The notes beneath the pieces were generated by a model. It was not told the origin of the DNA. It saw nothing but the letters and a program-made list of their open reading frames with translations, and made no database searches. DNA of 34,754 nucleotides. Source: Pedobacter agri PB92 (GTDB lineage: Bacteria > Bacteroidota > Bacteroidia > Sphingobacteriales > Sphingobacteriaceae). This document shows, piece after piece, positions 25,586 to 33,573 of the stretch. Within the stretch, counting starts at the first letter, position 1. Each line of letters begins with the position of its first letter. A program made the translations under genes and the position numbers. The stretch lies in the NCBI RefSeq assembly GCF_000258495.1, contig NZ_AJLG01000031.1, forward strand, positions 1 to 34,754. Reading direction: 5' to 3'.

Positions 25586-26074
25586 TTATTTGTTTAGTTG
25601 TTCGAAGCCGAGCATTTTTTGTCTTTCTGCTTCTGGAATAGTAGTTGGCCTGCTCGTAGTGTAGTCAACTGCGATGCAAACCGTTTTCCCTTTGCTGCAA
25701 ATCACTTCTTCACTGCCTTTTATCTTTACGATTTGATATTCCAAGTCGAAACTCGTGTTTCCTATTCTGGAAGTTTTTACATGCACTGCTATTTTATCAT
25801 TCATTACGATCGGTAATATATAATCAATTTCCGCATGTGCGATTACAATACCTGTTTTCTTCCAATCCCAGTTTACAATCTCTTCCCAATATTTTGTCCT
25901 GGCAATTTCCAGATAGGTAAAATAAACAGAATTATTCACATGACCCATCATATCGAAATCTACAAAGCGTAAGTGGATATTCGTTTTATAGTTGAACTTG
26001 TCGGAAAAATCGCGGATATCTGCCAGTTTGTCTTTTGATTTTGAAATATTTTGCCATAATGTCTTAAAAATCAT
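25586..26074 (-). CDS. Acyl-CoA thioesterase, 4HBT (YbgC/FadM-like) hotdog fold
   Basis: The protein from ATG 26072-26074 has 162 residues. A longer frame to 26239 exists but would overlap the divergent hsp20 start, and its N-terminus (hydrophobic, non-family) is not credible. The hotdog motif is VDFDMMGHVNNSVYFTYLE, with the catalytic Asp41 of the 'D..GHVNN..Y' signature. 'IVIAHAEIDYILPIVMNDKI' is the second strand pair. The enzyme should hydrolyse short or medium acyl-CoA thioesters; the substrate is unknown. It shares a 67-bp divergent spacer with hsp20. Confidence 0.85.
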   Translation of the reverse strand: MIFKTLWQNISKSKDKLADIRDFSDKFNYKTNIHLRFVDFDMMGHVNNSVYFTYLEIARTKYWEEIVNWDWKKTGIVIAHAEIDYILPIVMNDKIAVHVKTSRIGNTSFDLEYQIVKIKGSEEVICSKGKTVCIAVDYTTSRPTTIPEAERQKMLGFEQLNK

Positions 26075-26141
26075 AAAAATTTGGTTTGGTATATAAGTTG
26101 AATAGAGGTTAATATCAAATAAAAAATAAAAAATTAGAGAT

Positions 26142-26576
26142 ATGACACTAGTAAATTTTAACAACAGAACACGCCACACAGCTCCATACTTTAACAATGT
26201 TTTCGATTCATTGTTTAGCGATGCGGTAACTAAAAACAAAATGGTTGATAAATCTCCAAACGTAAATATTTACGAGAACGAGAACGCCTTCATCATTGAA
26301 TTGGCTGCACCTGGCCTAAAAAAGGAAGATTTCCAAATTAACTTAAAGAAAGACACCCTTTCGGTTTGGGCAGAAGTTAAAAAAGATGAAACTCAGGTTG
26401 CTAAAGATTTTACACGTAAGGAGTTCGACTACAGTTCATTTGCAAGGTCGTTTAATTTACCTGATACTGCCGACGGTGATCGTATCACTGCTGAATACAA
26501 AGACGGCATTTTAAATATTAACATCAGCAAAAAAGATGATAGTAAGCTACAACATAAAGAAATCGTAGTTTCATAG
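26142..26576 (+). CDS. Small heat shock protein (Hsp20 / alpha-crystallin)
   Basis: The 144-residue protein has the alpha-crystallin domain at about 38-135: 'SPNVNIYENENAFIIELAAPGLKKEDFQINLKKDTLSV', 'SSFARSFNLPDTADGDRITAEYKDGILNINISK'. The 'A.Y.DGIL.I' signature is clear. The C-terminal tail lacks a clear IXI anchor (it ends KEIVVS). It is an ATP-independent holdase in the cytoplasm. It has its own terminator. No CIRCE-type inverted repeat is visible in the 67-bp upstream spacer. Confidence 0.93.
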   Translation: MTLVNFNNRTRHTAPYFNNVFDSLFSDAVTKNKMVDKSPNVNIYENENAFIIELAAPGLKKEDFQINLKKDTLSVWAEVKKDETQVAKDFTRKEFDYSSFARSFNLPDTADGDRITAEYKDGILNINISKKDDSKLQHKEIVVS

Positions 26577-26625
26577 CAAAATATTCTCGAAAGAGGGTTT
26601 TCATAATAGTTTAAGTTTAGGTTTT

Positions 26626-26664
26626 ATAAGGTTAATGCTGGATGGCATTAACCTTATTTTTTTT
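26626..26664 (+). terminator. Terminator of hsp20
   Basis: A perfect 13-bp stem (ATAAGGTTAATGC 26626-26638, GCATTAACCTTAT 26645-26657) with a 6-base loop is followed by eight T (26657-26664), 49 bp after the hsp20 stop. Confidence 0.92.
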
Positions 26665-26736
26665 GCATCAAATAGTTCATATGCCATACCGCCCTGGTTT
26701 TAAATTTAGACCAATTTTTAAACGGGATATTTTCAA

Positions 26737-28089
26737 ATGGAAACTAATAAACGATTTTTGTACTTTTGCCGAATGGTAAGAGAAATTCTGGACACTAAAC
26801 GTAAGGCATTAAAAATAAACCTCGATCCCCGCATTTATGGCACTTTTGCTGAGATCGGAGCAGGGCAGGAGGTTTCAAGGAACTTTTTTAATGCTGGTGC
26901 AGCATCCGGAACGGTAGCAAAAACCATGTCAGCATACGATATGACATTTAGCGATGCCATTTATGGCGCTGAAACCAATGGTAGGTATGTATCACAAAAC
27001 CGACTGCTGCAAATGCTTGATCATGAATTTGGCTTGCTTAACGAACGTTTATCAGGTGAAAAGTATGAGAGCAGGACATTTTTCGCTTTTGCAGATACCG
27101 TTACCACTTTAAACTACAAACGTACAAATGAGCCTCACGGCTGGGTAGGACTTCGTTTCCAGAATGAACCAGGCGGATATCCAAATGAGATATTTTTTCA
27201 TGTGCGCTTGCTCGATACGGATGTAAATATGCAGCAGCGTGTTTTAGGCATAATAGGCGTAAACCTGCTTTATGCCGCATTTTATCATTATCAGGATCCA
27301 AAGTTAATGGTCGAATCCTTAGCTGATAACCTAACTATTGGGTCTGTAGAAATTGATTTAATTTCTGTTAAGGGACCTGCCTTTCCTGAAGTTGACAATA
27401 TCTTGCTTAATCTTTATATGATTATGAAGGATTTCTCGGCAGCGGCAATTTTTGATGCTGATGCCCATCCACGTCAGGCTAAAGATTTGCTGTACAAAAA
27501 AGATATCATGATTTTAAGGACCAAATATGGCCAGAAATCATTACCTAACTTCAATTTATTTAATAAGGCTACCGATCAATTTAAGCGCACTAACAAGGTT
27601 GAAGACGGGAATTTGGCCGTGATGATTGAGGTTTTATTAACCAATGTACTAACTGACGATCAGGAAACGCCTGATGATATCGATTTGGAGTCGGTTGCCA
27701 AACGTACTCAGGAGATGTGCGATACCGGAAATATTGTAATCGTATCTAACTTTACCCGTCATAATCGTTTGGCAAAATATCTGGCTCGTTGCAAACCTAA
27801 AAGCGTCGGCTTAGCTACCAATATCAATAACCTTAAGTTTGTATTTAACTCTACAAATTTCAAAGGCGAAAATTATTCAGGGCAGCTGTTAAGTTATGTA
27901 AATGATATGTTTAATACGAATGTCCGTTTATTTGCCTACCCATTTTTAGATAAAAAAACGAATGAAGTGGTTACAACTTCTAACATGCCGGTTACGCCTG
28001 AAGCAAAACCACTTTTCGATTTTCTACTGATAAATGGATATATAACTGATATTGAGGATTATGCTGATGACGAGGTAAAAACAGTTTAA
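26737..28089 (+). CDS. Conserved uncharacterised 'FAEIGAGQEV' protein
   Basis: The protein has 450 residues if it starts at 26737, or 438 from the internal ATG at 26773, which I prefer: the family-like part begins just after it (REILDTKRKALKINLDPRIYG), and residues before it look random. The signature is GTFAEIGAGQEVSRNFF (35-51) followed by 'GAASGTVAKTMSAYDMTFSDAIYG'. It is rich in aromatic and charged residues, has no signal or membrane segment, and is cytoplasmic. Related proteins are widespread in Bacteroidota and carry conflicting names (TonB receptor, nucleotide adenylyltransferase); I see neither a TonB-receptor nor a HxGH motif, so I give no function. A TAnnTTTG box (26761-26768) sits 4 bp before the internal ATG. 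Confidence 0.85.
   Translation: METNKRFLYFCRMVREILDTKRKALKINLDPRIYGTFAEIGAGQEVSRNFFNAGAASGTVAKTMSAYDMTFSDAIYGAETNGRYVSQNRLLQMLDHEFGLLNERLSGEKYESRTFFAFADTVTTLNYKRTNEPHGWVGLRFQNEPGGYPNEIFFHVRLLDTDVNMQQRVLGIIGVNLLYAAFYHYQDPKLMVESLADNLTIGSVEIDLISVKGPAFPEVDNILLNLYMIMKDFSAAAIFDADAHPRQAKDLLYKKDIMILRTKYGQKSLPNFNLFNKATDQFKRTNKVEDGNLAVMIEVLLTNVLTDDQETPDDIDLESVAKRTQEMCDTGNIVIVSNFTRHNRLAKYLARCKPKSVGLATNINNLKFVFNSTNFKGENYSGQLLSYVNDMFNTNVRLFAYPFLDKKTNEVVTTSNMPVTPEAKPLFDFLLINGYITDIEDYADDEVKTV
26761..26768 (+). promoter_or_regulatory. Possible -7 box at the start of the FAEIGAGQEV gene
   Basis: TACTTTTG matches TAnnTTTG exactly and lies 4 bp before the ATG at 26773. If real, transcription would begin at or next to that ATG, giving a nearly leaderless mRNA, and the upstream ATG at 26737 could not be used. 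No good -33 element was found. Confidence 0.35.
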
Positions 28090-28103
28090 TGTTTTGAATA
28101 GTA

Positions 28104-29126
28104 TTAAACCGATCTCAACATTGAACCGCTATTGCTTACTTCCAAAACATGAGTAACACCACATTTTAAAGCAAAATTGTTCCGTTGGTGGCCGATAGGA
28201 AAATCGAAAGCAACTGGATAATTATATTCTTTTACCTTTTCCAGAACAATATCATAGATTGTTTTACCAAACTCTTCGCCGGCATCATCAGGTTTAACTT
28301 TGAAACCTCCGATAATTAACCCTTTTAGGTTTTTGAGTTTTTCGCTGCGCTTCAGGTTCCAAAGCATTCTATCTATACTGTACAAATATTCGCCTGTATC
28401 TTCAATGAATAGTATCCTATTTTTAGTATCTAAATCAGAGTGACTGCCGGCTAACGTTTCTATAATACTCAAGTTACCACCAACCAGAATGCCCTCTACT
28501 TTCCCCAATCTATTATTTAAATTGGCAGGAGCCTTATATCCCATTTTTTCACCAAGCAATGCATTTTTTATAGAGAGAATTGTTTCAATTTGGATCGGTT
28601 CGGCTTTTCCCCAATCATCAGGAAAACTATTGCACATTTTGGAATGAATGGAGGCGATGCCGTAATTCCTTGATAGGTGACAGTGCATAACAGTAACATC
28701 ACTGAAACCAATAATCCATTTCGGGTTGTTTTTAAATGAAGAAAAATCCAGCTGATCGATAATACGGACAAAGCCGTAACCACCGCGGGCGCACATGATG
28801 GCTTTAATATTCGGATCATCCATCATTTTCTGAAAATCTGCCAGCCTTTCAAAGTCTGTACCACCAAAGGTGAAATCACGCTTTCCAATAGTTTCTCCTA
28901 TTTTAACCTTAAATCCCCAACTTTCCATTTGCAACGCAGATGGTCGAACTTGCTCCGTAGTAATAAATCCTGCCGGACTGGTGATCCCAATGGTATCCCC
29001 AGGTTTTAAATATGGTGGAACTTTAAACGACCGACCTTCATTCTCTATAGTATTAGCAAAAATTTTAAACGACGGGACTAAGCTTGCTGCTGCAATAAAC
29101 GAGGAAAGAAAATGTTTTCTGTTCAT
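28104..29126 (-). CDS. LD-carboxypeptidase (peptidase S66, LdcA-like)
   Basis: The 340-residue protein has an export signal (MNRKHFLSSFIAAASLVPSF). It has the S66 triad: Ser142 in WIIGFSDVTVMH, Glu242 in LFIEDTGEYLYSIDRML and His313 in FPIGHQRNNF. 'AIMCARGGYGFVRIIDQLDF' precedes the nucleophile as usual. The enzyme removes the terminal D-Ala from murein tetrapeptides (L,D bond) during peptidoglycan recycling. Classical LdcA is cytoplasmic, so a signal sequence suggests a periplasmic version, as often in Bacteroidota. Convergent with the FAEIGAGQEV gene, 14 bp apart. Confidence 0.92.
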   Translation of the reverse strand: MNRKHFLSSFIAAASLVPSFKIFANTIENEGRSFKVPPYLKPGDTIGITSPAGFITTEQVRPSALQMESWGFKVKIGETIGKRDFTFGGTDFERLADFQKMMDDPNIKAIMCARGGYGFVRIIDQLDFSSFKNNPKWIIGFSDVTVMHCHLSRNYGIASIHSKMCNSFPDDWGKAEPIQIETILSIKNALLGEKMGYKAPANLNNRLGKVEGILVGGNLSIIETLAGSHSDLDTKNRILFIEDTGEYLYSIDRMLWNLKRSEKLKNLKGLIIGGFKVKPDDAGEEFGKTIYDIVLEKVKEYNYPVAFDFPIGHQRNNFALKCGVTHVLEVSNSGSMLRSV

Positions 29127-29185
29127 TTAGAAGGTGAATAATGATTAGTGGCGCTAATATAAGACATAAAATTTTGCGATAAAAG

Positions 29186-29217
29186 AAAAGGGATTTATAT
29201 CCATAAATCCCTTTTTT
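29186..29217. terminator. Strong hairpin upstream of the LD-carboxypeptidase gene
   Basis: A perfect 13-bp stem (AAAAGGGATTTAT 29186-29198, ATAAATCCCTTTT 29203-29215) with a 4-base loop has T-runs on both sides. It lies 60 bp before the minus-strand LD-carboxypeptidase start. It can end minus-strand transcripts coming from the tRNA-like unit, acting as a second terminator, and keep them out of the carboxypeptidase gene. Confidence 0.75.
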
Positions 29218-29320
29218 AAACCAAACAAATTAATCTGTAAAAGATTAGTATAATGTGAATTATGTAAATAACCGATAAGTAACTAGAATGTTTTGATATT
29301 TTTATTTTATTGGTGGCGAC

Positions 29321-29355
29321 TAAAAAAATGAAGGCTACCCATCGCGGATAGCCTT
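29321..29355 (-). terminator. Terminator of the small-ORF / tRNA-like unit
   Basis: On the minus strand AAGGCTATCC pairs with GGGTAGCCTT (29331-29340 with 29346-29355; one G-U pair), a 10-bp stem with a 5-base loop, followed by CATTTTTTT. It lies about 85 nt past the tRNA-like element. Confidence 0.8.
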
Positions 29356-29393
29356 TGCTAACAACAAAACAAATATAAGATAACCAAATCTTA

Positions 29394-29440
29394 CCTGATC
29401 TCGAGCAGGAGTCAGGATGAAAGTGTTATGAGAACACTTT
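29394..29440 (-). ncRNA. Two hairpins just 3' of the tRNA-like element
   Basis: Directly after the tRNA-like fold, AAAGTGTT pairs with AACACTTT (29420-29440, 8 bp, loop CTCAT on the minus strand). Then CCTGA-CTC pairs with GAG-TCAGG across 29394-29416 (8 bp with one bulged base). Together with the terminator they suggest that the transcript has a structured 3' tail, or processing signals. No known RNA family is recognised. Confidence 0.4.
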
Positions 29441-29514
29441 GCGGCCTAGTAATGGATTCGAACCATTATCTACAGGTTTATGAAACCGCTACCTTCCAAT
29501 CGGTCAACTGGCCG
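29441..29514 (-). tRNA. tRNA-like RNA with CAU anticodon, degenerate
   Basis: The minus-strand RNA of 74 nt has a perfect T arm (AATGG-TTCGAAT-CCATT). The acceptor is made of CGGCC with GGCCG plus AGT with ACT, but one A bulges from the 3' strand. The D stem is only three pairs (ACC/GGT) with a GG in the loop. The anticodon arm is GGTTTCATAAACC: three pairs hold a 7-base loop with CAU (or five pairs and a CAU triloop), and its outer two pairs are mismatched. No CCA is encoded. It looks like a divergent or decayed tRNA-Met/Ile2-type gene. Its first base lies 6 bp after the stop of a 53-aa ORF, an odd place for a standard tRNA. It could be a tRNA-derived regulatory RNA. Confidence 0.6.
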
Positions 29515-29520
29515 TAAATG

Positions 29521-29682
29521 CTAAACTGGTTTTAAGGCTAAAAAATCCTTCAATGCAGCAATATGTTCTTGATTTAGTTTATCTTCATCAACTGAAATAT
29601 TTTTATCGTCAACTTCAATTTTTAACGGGTAGTTAAAGTTTGGATATTCATCTATTGCTGGATATTGAAAATAGATTGACAT
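29521..29682 (-). CDS. Small acidic protein of 53 residues, unknown
   Basis: An ORF from ATG 29680-29682 to TAG 29521-29523 encodes MSIYFQYPAIDEYPNFNYPL, then an acidic stretch (KIEVDDKNISVDEDKL) and a helical end (NQEHIAALKDFLALKPV). Composition looks coding (alternating aromatic and acidic residues, no rare-codon run). A TATATTTG box (29734-29741) lies 52 bp upstream, and the tRNA-like element follows 6 bp after the stop, so both seem to be on one transcript. No family recognised and no membrane segment or signal. Confidence 0.6.
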   Translation of the reverse strand: MSIYFQYPAIDEYPNFNYPLKIEVDDKNISVDEDKLNQEHIAALKDFLALKPV

Positions 29683-29733
29683 GATTTAGCGTTTAATTGT
29701 TCAACATATTTTAGTTAATGATTCATGTTGAGG

Positions 29734-29741
29734 CAAATATA
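29734..29741 (-). promoter_or_regulatory. Possible -7 box of the small-ORF / tRNA-like unit
   Basis: On the minus strand TATATTTG matches TAnnTTTG exactly. Transcription would begin at about 29727, where a 6-bp inverted repeat (CAACAT 29702-29707, ATGTTG 29725-29730) starts. No clear -33 TTTG is present. From here to 30021 (plus-strand gene) I see only AT-rich spacer. Confidence 0.4.
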
Positions 29742-30021
29742 TAAATAAGTATACAATATCTATAGAATTAGTAGGGTTTATTTACAATTTGTATTTAATG
29801 ATTTGATTATCAAGTAAATAAATTTAACATTCTCGGGCGCAATCGAAATCAAATACTAAACTGAAGCAACTCCACAACCGGAAAAGGGTTTTTAACTTTC
29901 GAAATCTAATGATCAGACAAATATAAGTTATAACCTGAAATCATTTTGAAGCCTTAAAATTCAATTCTCGAAAGCTAATTATTTTAAGGATATTTGCATT
30001 TCAAAACATAAAAATATAAGC

Positions 30022-31320
30022 GTGTCATTAGAAAAATTAAAACTGAGTAAACCACTTGTAGCAGCCATGACTGAGGCAGGATTTTTAACCCCAAAAGAAA
30101 TCCAGGCTAAAACGATGTCGCGAATTTTAGGTGGCCAGGATGTTATTGCGGTAGGACCAGAGGGAGCAGGAAAAACAACAACCTACGTTTTAGCAACTTT
30201 GATGAAGCTGAAATATGCCTTTGAAGAAGCACCAAGAGCCCTGATTTTAGTACCTGATGCTGAACATGTTGATCACGTATTGGAACAGTTTAAGTTATTA
30301 AATAGAAATAGCACATTCCGGATTTTAGGTATAGATAGTCGTGGTGCTGTAGATACACAAATGAATGAAATAACTGATGGTTGTGATATTATAGTTGCGG
30401 TACCAGATCGGGCCAGAGCTTTATATTTAAAATTAGCATTGAACACAAACAAGATTCAGTTATTTATTGTAGACAATGCCGAACTCATCGTAAAAAAAGG
30501 TTTGCAGCTTCCGGTGGTCGAACTGGCAAATAGCGCCTACAAATCGCAACATATTGTATTTACTGAGGTGATGCATGAAAAATTAAATCACATGATTTCA
30601 CCGTTTATGAAAGATTCTACCTCAACTATTGAGGTGGATGAAATTGGTGAAAAGCAAGCGGAGGTTTATCCGCAGATGCTATACCATGTTCCGAATTTCA
30701 GGACAAAGTTGAACCTATTAACCTTATTGCTAAATGATGCGGAATTTTTTGATAAGGTTGTGGTTTTTGTCAATACCCGATTAACGGCTCAAACCGTTTA
30801 TAAAAACTTTAATAATCCTAAAGAGGGCGAAATCAGTATTTATCGTTCTTTGTTTTTCGATGATAAAGGTTATGATGATATTGAAGACTTCAAAGCTAAT
30901 CCTGAAGCCCGAGTTTTAATTGTAGCTAATGAAAATTTAGGTGATTTAGATATCCAGGGTATTCCATTTATTTTACATTTCGAATTACCGGAACAAAAGG
31001 AAAATTTAATTCAGCGTATTGTGAAGCAAAATGAGGAAGAGGTAGTTGCGATTACATTTTCAACTGATATCGAACTGATCGAGGTTAAGAAAATTGAGCA
31101 AGCCATTGGCCAACGTATGGACATAATGGAGTTGCCCGAAGATTTAAAAATTGTTGATGCTGCAGCTAAGCCTAAGAAAAAGAAAAAAGATGAGGATGAA
31201 GATTCTTCTGATCGAGGTGCAGCGTTTCATGAGAAGAAGGCCAGTAATTTGAAAAACTATAATTACAGCGCTGGTACCAAGGCCAAAATGACTTATAAAA
31301 ACAAAAAGGGCTTGTCTTAA
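30022..31320 (+). CDS. Degenerate DEAD-box helicase-like protein
   Basis: The 432-residue protein has the two-RecA layout of a DEAD-box RNA helicase: the Q-motif region (GFLTPKEIQAKTM, 20-32), Walker A GPEGAGKTT (45-53) and 'FDKVVVFVNTRLTAQ' (motif IV). Other key motifs are changed. Walker B is D151-N-A-E154 instead of DEAD. SAT (motif III) is missing around 'IVFTEVMHE'. Motif V reads VANENLGDLDIQGI instead of T..AARGLD, and motif VI QRIVKQNEEE instead of HRIGRTGR. The C-terminus is a Lys-rich tail (KPKKKKKDEDED). It probably does not unwind RNA in the usual way and may bind RNA or ribosomes. GTG start at 30022; no family-fitting ATG is close. Confidence 0.85.
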   Translation: MSLEKLKLSKPLVAAMTEAGFLTPKEIQAKTMSRILGGQDVIAVGPEGAGKTTTYVLATLMKLKYAFEEAPRALILVPDAEHVDHVLEQFKLLNRNSTFRILGIDSRGAVDTQMNEITDGCDIIVAVPDRARALYLKLALNTNKIQLFIVDNAELIVKKGLQLPVVELANSAYKSQHIVFTEVMHEKLNHMISPFMKDSTSTIEVDEIGEKQAEVYPQMLYHVPNFRTKLNLLTLLLNDAEFFDKVVVFVNTRLTAQTVYKNFNNPKEGEISIYRSLFFDDKGYDDIEDFKANPEARVLIVANENLGDLDIQGIPFILHFELPEQKENLIQRIVKQNEEEVVAITFSTDIELIEVKKIEQAIGQRMDIMELPEDLKIVDAAAKPKKKKKDEDEDSSDRGAAFHEKKASNLKNYNYSAGTKAKMTYKNKKGLS

Positions 31321-31435
31321 TCCTCAAACCCATTTGTAATTTGCCTGCTTCAGTTCATTAACGTACATGACTAAATGTGCTTAGATAGGCTCAGCATGAC
31401 ATGCTTCAAGATGATAATAAAAATTATTAAACGCA

Positions 31436-31462
31436 AAAAGCCCCGATTTCATCGGGGCTTTT
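31436..31462. terminator. Bidirectional terminator between the helicase-like gene and ompA-type gene
   Basis: A 12-bp perfect stem (AAAAGCCCCGAT 31436-31447, ATCGGGGCTTTT 31451-31462) with a 3-base loop lies between the convergent genes and ends in T on both strands. It is 21 bp past the OmpA stop. Confidence 0.9.
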
Positions 31463-31482
31463 CTATTTCATTTAACTATTGA

Positions 31483-32763
31483 CTAGTATAATGTAAATTC
31501 TACACGACGGTTTTCTTGACGACCGGCAGCAGTTTTGTTTGTAGAAATTGGTTGATCAGGTCCGTAACCAGTTGCTTCGATTCTTGAAGCATTAGCACCT
31601 TGAGATACTAAATAAGCTTTTACTGATTCGGCTCTTTCTTTAGATAAACGTAAGTTTAACTCTCTACCACCAGTATTATCTGTGTGACCAGCTAATTTTA
31701 AGCTAAAGTTTTTCTCTACCAATAAACCAGCAACTCTGTTTAATGAAGCATATGATTTAGAACGTATAGTAGATTTACCTAAATCAAATTCTAAGTTAGA
31801 AATTGCATCTTTAACAACTTTACGATCTTCTTCAGTGATTACTTTAGTTTCTCTGATAATTTCACGTTGAACTTTGATTGGGCAACCAGAACCGTCTACA
31901 ACAGTACCTGTTGGTGTTCCAGGGCATTTATCAAATTTGTTAGCTACACCATCGTTATCATCATCAGCTAAATCTTTAGCATATTGATCTCTGTCGCGTT
32001 GTGCATTTTGCTCAGCAGTAGATAATGCTCTTCTTAATTCAGCACTTTCTTCAGCACTTTGTTTACGTAAATCAGCAATAGCACTGTAGTTTTGTAATTG
32101 TGAATTTTCTTTGTTTCCTAAAGCAAATTCTAAACCTGCGTGTGCATAAGAGAATCTGCTTTCGTTGTAAACAGATTTAACTGTTGGAGAAGATTTGATG
32201 AAGTTGATATCATAACCAAAATCAAGGTTAATTCCTTTTGCAACACCTAATTTAAAACCAACACCAGTTGGGATAAACCAACCTTCTCTACCGTTGAATA
32301 CTTCAGTAGTTCCAATCTGTGAATCTGAAGACATATAACCAGCACCCGCTTTAACATAAGGGATTAATACTGCATTCTCCGTATTTAAACTGAAGTTAGC
32401 AATGTTTAATACTGCTGTTAATGATCCAGACCAAGAAATGCTGTTTTTCTGTTCTAAACTTCCAAAAGCATTTGCAGTTTTCATTTCTCCACGTAAAAAG
32501 TCTGCTTGTAAACCTAAAGCCGGAAGGATTTGTTTTTTGATGAAAGCACCGTAACCGATACTTTTAAATTCTCTTGCATCTACACTACCACCACCTAAAA
32601 AAGTATTTTGGCTTAAGATACCTCCGTGAGCACCAACACTCCAGGTTCTTAAAGATTGTTTACCAAATCTACTGGTTGTAGTAGGTGTTTCTTGTGCAAA
32701 TAATTGTGATGATAATCCCAACAGGGCAACCAACATTGTTGATTTTGTAATTCTCGAATTCAT
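31483..32763 (-). CDS. OmpA family outer membrane protein
   Basis: The 426-residue protein has a signal peptide (ending QLFAQ at 24), an N-terminal eight-strand-type barrel (about 36-216), a coiled segment (222-262), a thrombospondin type 3 Ca-binding linker DDDNDGVANKFDKCPGTPTG (267-286) and an OmpA peptidoglycan-binding domain (318-425). In the latter Asp362 (AGHTDNTG) and Arg377 (LSKERAESV) are the residues that hold diaminopimelate. It links the outer membrane to the cell wall and is likely one of the abundant surface proteins. The 5' region has an AACAGT/ACTGTT inverted repeat (32793-32815) that may stabilise its mRNA. Monocistronic. Confidence 0.94.
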   Translation of the reverse strand: MNSRITKSTMLVALLGLSSQLFAQETPTTTSRFGKQSLRTWSVGAHGGILSQNTFLGGGSVDAREFKSIGYGAFIKKQILPALGLQADFLRGEMKTANAFGSLEQKNSISWSGSLTAVLNIANFSLNTENAVLIPYVKAGAGYMSSDSQIGTTEVFNGREGWFIPTGVGFKLGVAKGINLDFGYDINFIKSSPTVKSVYNESRFSYAHAGLEFALGNKENSQLQNYSAIADLRKQSAEESAELRRALSTAEQNAQRDRDQYAKDLADDDNDGVANKFDKCPGTPTGTVVDGSGCPIKVQREIIRETKVITEEDRKVVKDAISNLEFDLGKSTIRSKSYASLNRVAGLLVEKNFSLKLAGHTDNTGGRELNLRLSKERAESVKAYLVSQGANASRIEATGYGPDQPISTNKTAAGRQENRRVEFTLY

Positions 32764-32994
32764 GTTTTTCGTTTTATAAATAATAGTCTCTTAACAGTTT
32801 TTATAACATACTGTTTTGCATCCACTAAGAAAAAACCTTGCCAAAAGCAATAAATGCTTCGCAAATCACATATTATCAGAAGTTTATGATTGAAAATTAA
32901 CTTCACAAAAAAGTTACCTAAACCCCAATTGCAAGTGTTTAGGTGTATAGAATTGTATACAAAAATTAGATTAGCATTAAAAAATAAGGATATC

Positions 32995-33525
32995 CTAAAG
33001 TCTCAATTTTGCGAAAAAATCCCAGAAAACTATTCCAGCAGAGATAACAATATTAAAAGAATGCTTGGTTCCGAATTGCGGTATTTCAACGCATTCATCA
33101 ATTTTTAACATTACCTCATCGCTAACGCCATCCACCTCATTTCCGAAAATTAAAGCATATTTTTTGGAAGGATCAGGTTTAAAAGTGTTTAACATGGTAC
33201 TGTTCTCCGCTTGTTCGATGGCGATAATTTCATATCCTGCTTGACGTAAGGCATCAACAGCTTCTATTGTTGTAGGGTAGTATAGCCAGTCTACGGATTG
33301 CGTAGCGCCCAAAGCCGTTTTTTCGATTTCGCGATGTGGCGGTTGAGCTGTAATACCGCAAAGTATTACCTTTTCTAAAGCAAAGCCATCAGCGGTCCGA
33401 AAAATAGAACCCACATTGTGCATGCTGCGAACATTATCTAAAACTGCTACAACAGGCAGTTTTTCCTGTGCTTTAAACTCCTCAATATCCGGACGATTTA
33501 ACTCGTCTAATTTTAATTTTCTCAT
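32995..33525 (-). CDS. TrmH/SpoU family RNA methyltransferase
   Basis: The 176-residue SPOUT enzyme has motif 1 'LDNVRSMHNVGSIFRTADGFALEKVILCGITAQPP', motif 2 'ALIFGNEVDGVSDEVMLKIDECVEIPQFG' and motif 3 'GTKHSFNIVISAGIVFWDFF', the trefoil-knot SAM-binding site. It methylates a 2'-O position on tRNA or rRNA. It lacks the N-terminal substrate domain of TrmH-type rRNA enzymes, so it is probably a small tRNA-type form; the target base cannot be read from sequence. It is 48 bp downstream of galK on the same strand and may be co-transcribed. Confidence 0.9.
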   Translation of the reverse strand: MRKLKLDELNRPDIEEFKAQEKLPVVAVLDNVRSMHNVGSIFRTADGFALEKVILCGITAQPPHREIEKTALGATQSVDWLYYPTTIEAVDALRQAGYEIIAIEQAENSTMLNTFKPDPSKKYALIFGNEVDGVSDEVMLKIDECVEIPQFGTKHSFNIVISAGIVFWDFFAKLRL

Positions 33526-33573
33526 GTTATAGTAGCCGCAGATAAAATAATTCTGCGAACGTATAATTATATT

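Noticed and set aside
26075..26239. N-terminal extension of the thioesterase frame
   Set aside because: It would overlap the divergent hsp20 start and encodes a hydrophobic non-family segment; ATG 26074 fits better.
31380..31410. CTCAGCATGACA-type segment after the helicase-like gene
   Set aside because: Looks like a degraded dispersed spacer repeat, but a single short match is not enough to call it.
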